Positions 57,934 to 64,000 of a DNA stretch of 64,000 nt are shown here, piece after piece. The notes beneath the pieces are model-generated. The model was not told the DNA's origin and did not search any database. It was given only the letters and a program-made list of their open reading frames with translations. The DNA is taken from the NCBI GenBank assembly GCA_022510925.1, contig JAFLSO010000004.1:39840-103839 (forward strand), read 5' to 3'. Numbering within the stretch: position 1 is the first letter of the stretch; each line of letters starts with the position of its first letter. Origin of the DNA: Treponema sp. (GTDB taxonomy: Bacteria; Spirochaetota; Spirochaetia; Treponematales; Treponemataceae). A program made the translations under genes and the position numbers.

Positions 57934-58317
57934 TTATGAAAACGCCTCTATGATGGCATAGGCCACCGCATACTCTTTCTCATGGCTCATGGAGAGGCTC
58001 ACGCGGGCGCTCTTCCCCGCGCGCTCATGAAGCAAATCCATTACGCGCGCGCTGAACTTGAATTCAGGCCTGCCCTCCTCCGTATGGACTACCCACACCT
58101 CGTTAAGCGCGAATCCCGACAACCCCGTTCCAAGCGCCTTGGCGAAGGCCTCCTTGGCGGCGAAGCGGACAGCATAATGCTCGCACGCGTGCGTCACTCC
58201 GCAGGTGCCGGAGCATCTCTCCTCGGCATGGAAAAACCTCTCTATGAGATCAGGATTATTCACCCAGCGCTCAAAGCGCGAGACTTTCGCAATGTCGCAC
58301 CCTATTCCGTAAATCAT
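57934..58317 (-). CDS. acpS: Holo-(acyl-carrier-protein) synthase AcpS
   Basis: Transfers the phosphopantetheine arm from CoA to acyl carrier protein, which turns on fatty-acid synthesis. The 127-residue protein carries the two signature motifs: GIGCDIAKVSRFERW (Asp8, metal binding) and FAAKEAFAKALGTG with the catalytic Glu (about 58). The C-terminus has LSMSHEKEYAVAYAIIE. The start at 58317 is preferred because it begins the classic IYGIGCD; the upstream frame to 58341 overlaps cdaR. It follows cdaR by 11 bases. Confidence 0.93.
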   Translation of the reverse strand: MIYGIGCDIAKVSRFERWVNNPDLIERFFHAEERCSGTCGVTHACEHYAVRFAAKEAFAKALGTGLSGFALNEVWVVHTEEGRPEFKFSARVMDLLHERAGKSARVSLSMSHEKEYAVAYAIIEAFS

Positions 58318-58328
58318 CTCACAGCGCT

Positions 58329-59390
58329 CTACGCCTGCCACAGCCCTGACACAGGCTCCTCCGCTCCCGGAACAAAGCCCTGAAAGCCCTCCTCCGTCTC
58401 AGGGAGGACCGGCTCAGAGGCGCCTGACGGCTCATGCGCCCGGGACTTTCTTGTCACGGTAACAGGAACCGTATCCACGGACTGTGAGACCAGCGTCACG
58501 TTAAGAGGGACGCTCACCCTTACGCTCACGCTGTACTCTCCGGGCTCGGTTATGCCGCCGCAGTCCGCCGTAACGCTTAGCATCTCGGGGGTAAGAGAGT
58601 CAAGGACAAGCAGGTCCCCGGTAACGGCAAGCGTAACCACAGGCGCCTCCCCCTGAATCTCAAGCCCGCTCCTCAGGTTCCTGAGAGCCACCGGAATCAG
58701 GGCGAATTCCTTAGAGGAGCCCTCAGGCCTTATCACGACCGTCACGCGGACGCTGTCCACAGAGTCAAAGGTGATGAGCTTGTTCGAGTCCAGGATGCCC
58801 ACACGGCTTTCCAGGCTTGTGCTCGCGTTCTGAACGCTTACCTCATCAGTATAAACGAACGACGTGCCCTCCACCAGGCTGCGCGGCCCCTCTATGCGCA
58901 CGGTGGACGGGGTGACTGATGAGCCCGCCTGCTCGTAGCCGTACGCGGGGGAGCCTGAGATGCTGGGCCGTATCCCCACGAATTTAACGGCCCTCTTTTC
59001 CACGGCCAGCGGAACGCTCTCCGGGTTAGTGCGGATTTCAAGCGGCTCCATGAGCATTATGCGCTCCGACGGCTGCACTATCACGGGGAACACGAACTCA
59101 CCCTCGTGCGTCTGGTATGAGATGTCCAGGTAAGTCCTGAAATCATTCTCGCTCACTGACGCAAGCTGATCCCTCATTCCGCGCACGGTTATTCTCACAT
59201 AGCGGTACTTGTCCCAGCTTCCGCCGGGCACCATCATCCCGTCGTCCTTTATCTCAAGCGGAACGGTGAACGTCTTGCGCTCCAGCGAGGAGAGCTGGTG
59301 GAAGAAATAAATCATTATGCCCAGAACAAAGCATATTATCTTTACGGGCCAGTTCTGCAAAATGCGCTCAAGAAACTGTTTTATGCTCAT
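58329..59390 (-). CDS. cdaR: CdaA regulator CdaR (YbbR-domain protein)
   Basis: A 353-residue protein with an N-terminal membrane anchor (about 15-32, VKIICFVLGIMIYFFHQL) and three YbbR-type beta domains outside the membrane (about 38-125, 125-225 and 225-310), with a Pro/Glu-rich tail. CdaR regulates the diadenylate cyclase CdaA, usually by binding it. Its ATG overlaps the cdaA stop by about 20 bases, and the two are always found together. Extracytoplasmic location implies that it senses the envelope. Confidence 0.9.
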   Translation of the reverse strand: MSIKQFLERILQNWPVKIICFVLGIMIYFFHQLSSLERKTFTVPLEIKDDGMMVPGGSWDKYRYVRITVRGMRDQLASVSENDFRTYLDISYQTHEGEFVFPVIVQPSERIMLMEPLEIRTNPESVPLAVEKRAVKFVGIRPSISGSPAYGYEQAGSSVTPSTVRIEGPRSLVEGTSFVYTDEVSVQNASTSLESRVGILDSNKLITFDSVDSVRVTVVIRPEGSSKEFALIPVALRNLRSGLEIQGEAPVVTLAVTGDLLVLDSLTPEMLSVTADCGGITEPGEYSVSVRVSVPLNVTLVSQSVDTVPVTVTRKSRAHEPSGASEPVLPETEEGFQGFVPGAEEPVSGLWQA

Positions 59391-60183
59391 CTATAGTGTC
59401 CTCTATCTGCTGCTCGTTAGGTGTGATCTCCAGCTGGCTCTCAAGGATGCGGGTAAGCTGGTCCATGGTAAGGTCATAATGCAGCTTGGAGTCATAGGCC
59501 AGGCTTATGGCGCCGCTCTCCTCGCTGACCACCAGGACCACGCAGTCGCTGGCCTCGCAGAGCCCCAGCGCCGCCCTGTGCCTGGTGCCGAACGTTTTCT
59601 TTATGTCGTACTGCTCGCTGAGCGGAAGGAAGCATCCCGCCGCCACAACCTTGCCGCCCTGAATGAAGCACGCACCGTCATGCAGCGGGGTGTCATGCCC
59701 GAAAATCGTCACCAGAAGGCTTGACGAAAGGTCCGCGTTAAGGCGTGTCCCGGTGTCCATTATGTTGTCCATCTTGGTGTGGCGCATGAACACAGCGAGC
59801 ATGCCCCTGCGCTGCTTCGAGAGCATCTCCGCCGCTATAAGCACGCTGTCCACATAAGTGTGCTTGCTCCTGCTGCCTATAACGAACCACTCCGTCTGGC
59901 CCAGCTTAAGGAAAATCTTTCTCAGCTCGGGCTGGAACACTATGGCGAACGCCATAAGGAGTCCCGGGGCCAGCACATTGAAAATCCAGAGCAACGTGCG
60001 CAGATTCAGAAGAATGACCACTCCGTAAGCCACAATCAGAAGTATAGCCGCACGGACAATCTGCATGGCGTTGGTGCGGGTAATAAGCTCGTAGGCCTTG
60101 TACAGAAGGAACGTAAGGATGCCCACATCAAGCAAAGGCCTAATAACATCGTATATCCTCAGAAAGCTGTCAAACGTGTTCAC
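59368..60183 (-). CDS. cdaA: Diadenylate cyclase CdaA (DacA)
   Basis: Makes cyclic-di-AMP from two ATP at the inner membrane; this second messenger controls wall and osmotic balance. The protein, about 271 residues, has three N-terminal membrane spans (about 15-35, 42-62 and 65-85) and a DAC domain with the catalytic DGA motif in HDTPLHDGACFIQ (about 165) and the RHR motif in GTRHRAALGLCE (about 200). The start is uncertain: GTG 60189 or GTG 60183; the GAGGTG site fits 60183 better. It is preceded by folP and overlaps cdaR, in the order I recall from other treponemes. Confidence 0.95.
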   Translation of the reverse strand: MNTFDSFLRIYDVIRPLLDVGILTFLLYKAYELITRTNAMQIVRAAILLIVAYGVVILLNLRTLLWIFNVLAPGLLMAFAIVFQPELRKIFLKLGQTEWFVIGSRSKHTYVDSVLIAAEMLSKQRRGMLAVFMRHTKMDNIMDTGTRLNADLSSSLLVTIFGHDTPLHDGACFIQGGKVVAAGCFLPLSEQYDIKKTFGTRHRAALGLCEASDCVVLVVSEESGAISLAYDSKLHYDLTMDQLTRILESQLEITPNEQQIEDTIDEHKTVS

Positions 60184-60192
60184 TTTCACACC

Positions 60193-61038
60193 TCATAAAT
60201 TTTTAAGCACATTAAGCATCTGCCGCGTGGCCTTAACGTCATGCACGCGGAGTATTCTGGCGCCGCTCTGAACGGCTATCAGATTCGCGCTCACGGAGCC
60301 GGGAAGCCTTTCCTCCGGCCCGGGGATTTCCTCATCAGCGTCCGCGGAAAGATACCCCACGCACGTCTTTCTGGACAGCGCCATAAGGACGGGATACTCT
60401 CCTCCGCAGAGGGAGCCGCAGCCCCTTATAAGCATGGCGTTGGAGCGCGTGTCCTTTCCGAATCCTATGCCCGGGTCCAGAATTATGCGGTCACGGGGAA
60501 TGCCCCTGGAGAGCGCGAAATCCACGCGGGCGCGGAGATAGGAGTCCACTTCCTTAAGAATGTCGGCATAAAAAGTGTCGCTCTGCATATCCACGGGGTT
60601 TCCGCGCTTGTGCATAAGAACGACGGGACATTTTTTCTCCGCCGCGAAATCCGCCAGAGCCGCATCGTCCTCCAGCGCGGACACGTCGTTAAGAATGTCA
60701 GCGCCGCGCCTCCATGCCTCCCTGAAAACAGAGAGCCTCCGCGTATCCACGGATATGGGGACACCGCACCTCCTGCGTATGCCCTCTATCACGGGCAGAA
60801 TCCGCCCTGCCTCCTCACTTTCGTCCGTATACTCCGCCCCGGGCCTGGTGCTCTCGCCGCCCAGGTCTATTATGTCTGCGCCCTCCTCCACAAGCTCAAG
60901 CGCCCTCTCCACCGCGCGCGCCCCGGAGAACCGGCTGCCGGAAAAAAAACTGTCAGGCGTGCAGTTCACTATGCCCATGATGAGCGCGGGCCGCTCCGTG
61001 CTGACCGCCCCCCGCGGCAGATTAAGCGTAAGAGACAT
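60193..61038 (-). CDS. folP: Dihydropteroate synthase FolP
   Basis: Joins p-aminobenzoate to pterin diphosphate in folate synthesis and is the target of sulfonamides. The 281-residue TIM-barrel protein has the family motif IMGIVNCTPDSFFSGSRF (about 20-37), DIIDLGGESTRPGAE (about 54-68), ISVDTRR, MHKRGNP and IILDPGIGFGKDT. The start at 61038 is set by a promoter whose -10 ends six bases upstream; the frame to 61116 includes that promoter. It leads the operon folP-cdaA-cdaR-acpS-DUF2225-truA. Confidence 0.95.
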   Translation of the reverse strand: MSLTLNLPRGAVSTERPALIMGIVNCTPDSFFSGSRFSGARAVERALELVEEGADIIDLGGESTRPGAEYTDESEEAGRILPVIEGIRRRCGVPISVDTRRLSVFREAWRRGADILNDVSALEDDAALADFAAEKKCPVVLMHKRGNPVDMQSDTFYADILKEVDSYLRARVDFALSRGIPRDRIILDPGIGFGKDTRSNAMLIRGCGSLCGGEYPVLMALSRKTCVGYLSADADEEIPGPEERLPGSVSANLIAVQSGARILRVHDVKATRQMLNVLKNL

Positions 61039-61044
61039 AGGCCC

Positions 61045-61073
61045 ATTATGAATGTTTATGAGAAATGTTGCAA
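61045..61073 (-). promoter_or_regulatory. Leaderless-type promoter of the folP-cdaA operon
   Basis: Minus strand: -35 TTGCAA (61073-61068), 17-base spacer, -10 CATAAT (61050-61045), GGGCCT, then ATG at 61038. It drives six genes, including both cyclic-di-AMP genes. Confidence 0.7.
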
Positions 61074-61114
61074 GTGACGCATGACGGACGGAAAGAAAGC
61101 CGCCCCTCCCCGAC

Positions 61115-61152
61115 AAAAAAAAAGCCGGCGCCCCAAGGAGGAAAGCGCCGGC
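61115..61152 (-). terminator. Rho-independent terminator of the lipoprotein gene at 61187
   Basis: Minus strand: GCCGGCGC / GCGCCGGC stem of eight pairs (61152-61124) followed by nine T residues (61123-61115). It lies about 35 bases after the stop codon and separates this gene from the folP promoter. Confidence 0.9.
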
Positions 61153-61186
61153 CGCCCGCCGCGCCGCAAAGGGCGCGGAATGTCTC

Positions 61187-62125
61187 TTAGTGGCGCAGTG
61201 CCGCGTTCTTTATCGCGCCGCGCACAAGATCCTCTGTGTACATGGTGTAGAGCTTCTCGGCGTCGTAGTTACCGTACTCAAGAGGAATGCACTCCGGGCC
61301 GATGGCAAGCCCCACGTACTTGCCCCTCTTGTCCTTGTAGTCCGCCTTGTCCTTCTTGTTCTTCTCAAGCATCTCGCCGTTGTAATAGTAGTGCTTAGCG
61401 GGCACAGTACCGTTCCCGTCCTTGTCGCTTATGCGCACCGTAACCTGCACGGCGGGGAACAAATAGCCGTTCTGGCTCTTGGAGGGCTTGCCGCCGCCTA
61501 TTCTGTCGATTACGTTCAGCGCCTTCTCAAGACGCGTCTCATGCTCGTCCATGTAATAGCCGAACCACACGTAGACTGAGGCAAAACCCCTCGCGCCGTG
61601 CGCCTTCTGGACAGCCTTCTGGGCGGAAGCGAGCTTCTTCTCATCGATGAGGCTCTTGAAGCCGCCCACATTGCCCTTCGTGTCGCTCTTTATGGACGCG
61701 TACTTCTTGGTGCCGGTAATCTCCTCGGCGGAGAGCATGGACTGGAATTCTGGGAAGCCTGCCAGCCCCTCCAGCACAACCTGCTCCACGTTGAACCGCT
61801 CCACGAAAGCGTCGGTGTACAGGTAGGGGCGCAGACTGCGGTCGGCCTTCTCGCCTACAGCGCCGGCAAGCTTACCGGCAATCATATTCTGGGCCTTGCC
61901 CTTAAGGCCTTTTTTCGGGGGAACCACATTACTGACGGCGGCATCCGCAATATCGTCCAGGCCTGAGCCGTAGTTGTAGAACCGCATGGTTTCGTTCATG
62001 TCGAACGAAATCACGGCCATGGGGCTGATGTCCTCCGGCCGGGGCTGCGGCACGGACGCGCATGAGACCGCGAGCAGAATGGACGCCGCAAGCGCGGCAC
62101 ATGAAAGCACTCTGATGAATTTCAT
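61187..62125 (-). CDS. Predicted lipoprotein of unknown function
   Basis: A 312-residue protein with a lipoprotein signal peptide; the lipobox is LLAVSC, with Cys at about 22. The mature part is mixed alpha/beta, with Lys/Asp-rich turns (for example KNKKDKADYKDKRGKYVG near 265) and a helix-rich middle. No family is recognised. The start at 62125 is fixed by an AAAGGAG site; the upstream frame extension to 62176 overlaps a conserved leader hairpin. Its leader matches that of the next gene (62149-62160), so both are probably regulated alike. Confidence 0.85.
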   Translation of the reverse strand: MKFIRVLSCAALAASILLAVSCASVPQPRPEDISPMAVISFDMNETMRFYNYGSGLDDIADAAVSNVVPPKKGLKGKAQNMIAGKLAGAVGEKADRSLRPYLYTDAFVERFNVEQVVLEGLAGFPEFQSMLSAEEITGTKKYASIKSDTKGNVGGFKSLIDEKKLASAQKAVQKAHGARGFASVYVWFGYYMDEHETRLEKALNVIDRIGGGKPSKSQNGYLFPAVQVTVRISDKDGNGTVPAKHYYYNGEMLEKNKKDKADYKDKRGKYVGLAIGPECIPLEYGNYDAEKLYTMYTEDLVRGAIKNAALRH

Positions 62126-62136
62126 AAAAATTACTC

Positions 62137-62160
62137 CTTTGCGTTTTACGTCCGCCGACG
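62137..62160 (-). promoter_or_regulatory. Leader hairpin and ribosome site of the lipoprotein gene at 62125
   Basis: Minus strand: hairpin CGTC-GGCG-GACG (62160-62149), then TAAAACGCAAAGGAG with the Shine-Dalgarno sequence about 11 bases before the ATG. The hairpin is followed by the same sequence as at 63754-63777, where the second stem pair differs on both sides (G-C here, A-T there), a compensatory change. Confidence 0.65.
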
Positions 62161-62241
62161 GTTGATTTTTTCGCATTCACTGCGATGTTTCCCCAGCACG
62201 GCTTAGGGCTGCCGCCCTAAGAACCCGCACGGGGCCGGAGG

Positions 62242-63744
62242 TTAGCTCTTCTTGTAGAGATACCTATTTCCATAAATTTCCGCGTCAGTCAGTTTCTGGG
62301 CCATCAGCGATGCATTGCTCATTGTATTTGAATCAATCGGAGAGCTGTTCGTATACTCGTAGCTTATGCCGTCAGGAGCCCAGTCCCAGTTGTCGGCGGC
62401 ATACCAGTTGTTCGGGTCTTTAAATGTCACGGTCTCAAGATTAGAACGAGAAGAACCACAGTAGAATGCGAGCCTGCCAATATGTTTGACGCTGGCGGGG
62501 ATTGTTACATTCGTAAGCGCGGTGCAATAATAAAAAGCAAGCTCACCGATCTCCGTTACGGTATCAGGAATCGTTATCTCTGCAAGATTATGGCACTCCT
62601 CGAACATATTGTTGCTTATCTGGGTGAGGCCTCTTTCAATCGTCACTTTGGTAATTCCTGAGCAGCCCTCGAACGCATTCCATCCCACGCTCTTTACGCT
62701 CGCTGGGATTTTCACTTCTTCAATATGTATACAATAACAGAACGCCCCTTTCCCTATGGAGGTAACGTGGCTCAGGTCAGGTAAAGATTTGAGATCTGTC
62801 GCATTGAAGGCATAATCTCCTATGCTGGTCACGGCGGACGGGAGCGTTATATTAGTGAGATTTGTGCTAGCAAAGGCATGATTCCCTATGCTCTTCACGC
62901 TGTCAGGAATCGTTACTGTCGCAAGCGTAGTACAGCTGAATGAAGCGCCTCCGATTTTCGTAATGCCCTCAGGGAGCGTGACCACAAGGTTATCTTTCTT
63001 AAGATTATCCAGGTCTTCCAGCTTCACGGTTTTCGCTATGGAAAGCAGTGAGTAATCCTTGTCAGCCTCCAGCCATTCTTTCAGCGTTCCCTTGTACTCC
63101 ACGGTCTCTATGTTACCGCAGTACGCGAACGCACTCCTCCCCATTGTCTTAAGCCCTTTGCCCAGCACCACTTTATTAAGCTTCATGGGGCACGGCTTGC
63201 CTTCTTCATAATATGGTCCACTGAACGCTTCCGCCCCGATGGTCGTAACGCTGTCGGGAATAGTTATGCTTGTAAGGCCGGTGCAAGCACTAAACGCACC
63301 GTAACCGATTTCCCTGACGTTTGCGGGAAATGACACGCTCGTAAGGCCTATGCATTCAGCAAATGCATCGCTTTCTATGATGGTAACGCTTTCAGGAATG
63401 TTCACGTCCGTAAGGCTGGTGCACCTCAAGAACGCATCCGAACCAATGACAGTAACGCTGTCAGGGATTGTGACTTTCGTAATGGAGGTGTTGTACTTAA
63501 AAGCCGAGCATATTTTTGTAATGCCGGACGGGATTGTGACCACCGTTTCATTCCCTGTATACTCAGAAAGCTCACATCTGCCGTCCTCGTGGTTCCAGAC
63601 AACGAAGCCGCCGTCCAGCGTCTCCTCGATGTAGCCAAACGGCCCATAAGGGTTATCTTCATCCTTATCCCCGCACCCTCCGAGCACGAACGCCGCGGAA
63701 ACCACCGCCGCAAGCGCGGCATACCATTTCTTCCTCATCATCAT
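62242..63744 (-). CDS. BspA-like leucine-rich-repeat lipoprotein
   Basis: A 500-residue surface-type lipoprotein with signal peptide and lipobox VLGGC (Cys about 24). The mature protein carries about 14-16 LRR_5 repeats of about 23 residues, such as SITKVTIPDSVTVIGSDAF and LTSITIPDSVTTIGAEAF. This repeat is typical of treponemal and oral-anaerobe BspA-like adhesins, which bind host matrix or other bacteria. A Tyr/Trp/Asn-rich C-terminal end follows the repeats. The start Met is one of three in a row; AAAGGAGTTAAC upstream supports it. A 42-bp tandem repeat lies upstream. Confidence 0.94.
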   Translation of the reverse strand: MMMRKKWYAALAAVVSAAFVLGGCGDKDEDNPYGPFGYIEETLDGGFVVWNHEDGRCELSEYTGNETVVTIPSGITKICSAFKYNTSITKVTIPDSVTVIGSDAFLRCTSLTDVNIPESVTIIESDAFAECIGLTSVSFPANVREIGYGAFSACTGLTSITIPDSVTTIGAEAFSGPYYEEGKPCPMKLNKVVLGKGLKTMGRSAFAYCGNIETVEYKGTLKEWLEADKDYSLLSIAKTVKLEDLDNLKKDNLVVTLPEGITKIGGASFSCTTLATVTIPDSVKSIGNHAFASTNLTNITLPSAVTSIGDYAFNATDLKSLPDLSHVTSIGKGAFCYCIHIEEVKIPASVKSVGWNAFEGCSGITKVTIERGLTQISNNMFEECHNLAEITIPDTVTEIGELAFYYCTALTNVTIPASVKHIGRLAFYCGSSRSNLETVTFKDPNNWYAADNWDWAPDGISYEYTNSSPIDSNTMSNASLMAQKLTDAEIYGNRYLYKKS

Positions 63745-63753
63745 GTTAACTCC

Positions 63754-63777
63754 TTTGCGTTTTTACATCCGCCGATG
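63754..63777 (-). promoter_or_regulatory. Leader hairpin and ribosome site of the BspA-like gene
   Basis: Minus strand: hairpin CATC-GGCG-GATG (63777-63766), then TAAAAACGCAAAGGAG before the ATG at 63744. Compared with the copy upstream of 62125, the second base pair of the stem has changed from G-C to A-T on both sides, keeping the stem. A perfect palindrome TTCCACGCGTGGAA lies just beyond it. Confidence 0.65.
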
Positions 63778-63827
63778 TTGTATTTCCACGCGTGGAAGCC
63801 CACGCCTCTCCGCGCCTGTTGCTCTTG

Positions 63828-64000
63828 GGGAAAGAATTTAGTGTGACAAATCTGTGTCTGTAGGTCTTGGGAAAGGAATTTAGCGCTAAAAATGTACGTC
63901 TGTAGGTCTCGGGAAAGAAATTTAGCGCTAAAAATGTGCGTCTGTAGGTCTCGGGAAAGAAATTTAGCGCTAAAAATCCGCGCCTGCCGCTCTTGGGAAA
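63828..64000. repeat. 42-bp tandem repeat with an internal palindrome
   Basis: Four units start with GGGAAAG at 63828, 63869, 63911 and 63953 (41, 42 and 42 bases apart), a fifth begins at 63995 and runs off the window, and the bases just before 63828 match the end of another. Units 63869 and 63911 differ at only two positions; both, and the 63953 unit, carry the perfect palindrome TTTAGCGCTAAA. Nothing between the palindromes varies like spacers, so it is not a CRISPR array. No gene is supported across it. It lies upstream of the BspA-like gene. Confidence 0.9.

Noticed and set aside
60241-61077. A 278-codon frame antisense to folP
   Set aside because: It overlaps the folP coding region and its promoter; the predicted peptide is low in complexity and unrelated to any family.
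63828-64000. CRISPR array
   Set aside because: The 42-bp units are nearly identical along their whole length; there are no unique spacers between conserved repeats and no cas gene in the window.

Overview
The window is a gene-dense stretch of a spirochaete chromosome, most probably a Treponema. The signs are periplasmic-flagellum genes, including the spirochaete collar protein FlbB and a hook protein FlgE with the lysine and cysteine used for lysinoalanine cross-linking at positions 165 and 178. There is also a eukaryote-type hexokinase, many lipoproteins and beta-barrel proteins, and gene orders familiar from treponemes (murG-cvpA-holB-histidine kinase-regulator; folP-cdaA-cdaR-acpS-DUF2225-truA). 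G+C is moderately high by eye, and Ile codon ATA is common. I saw no transposase, integrase, phage gene or CRISPR array.

Layout: 0-5 kb holds the start of murC, then metG, a glycosyltransferase and a DEAD-box helicase. 5-13.4 kb holds smc with three envelope genes, then serS and an AI-2E-family exporter. 13.4-21.4 kb holds an unknown protein and a lipoprotein, sufU with a DUF368 lipid carrier, a YbiT-type ABC-F protein, a second DEAD-box helicase and rlmK. 21.5-28.6 kb holds rpmE and rho, the rod genes flgF-flgG-flgJ and a periplasmic-sensor EAL protein. 28.8-30.4 kb holds glgC and a repeat-bearing 3' region. 30.4-37.5 kb is one long minus-strand operon: ankyrin protein, murG, cvpA, holB, a two-component pair with a sigma-54-type activator, and a J-domain protein. 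37.6-38.95 kb holds tRNA-Phe and an outer-membrane protein. 39.1-43.2 kb is the flbB-fliK-flgD-flgE operon. 43.2-47.3 kb holds hexokinase, pcrA and a lipoprotein. 47.5-56.2 kb holds two envelope proteins, thiI, a uracil-DNA glycosylase, a low-G+C glycosyltransferase and priA. 56.2-61 kb holds the truA...folP operon, which includes cyclic-di-AMP synthesis. 61.2-64 kb holds a lipoprotein and a BspA-like leucine-rich-repeat lipoprotein, followed by a 42-bp tandem repeat.

The most striking pattern is in the promoters. At least thirteen genes or operons have a sigma-70-type promoter with a 17-bp spacer whose -10 box lies only 6-9 bases before an ATG and no Shine-Dalgarno site. Their mRNAs should start at, or within about three bases of, the start codon. 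They include murC, metG, sufU, rlmK, the murG operon, flbB, pcrA, udg, priA and folP. Lipoproteins, glgC, serS, smc and in-operon genes instead have ordinary leaders with Shine-Dalgarno sites. The window therefore suggests two translation-start classes in one genome.

Other unexplained items are a covarying leader hairpin shared by the last two lipoprotein genes, dispersed 12-bp palindromes (CCKAACGTTMGG), an 89-bp tandem duplication plus nested hairpin after glgC, an SMC protein without a recognisable hinge, and a Rho protein with Asn/Arg/Tyr repeats. Calls rest on reading the sequence and recalled family knowledge; no database search was run.
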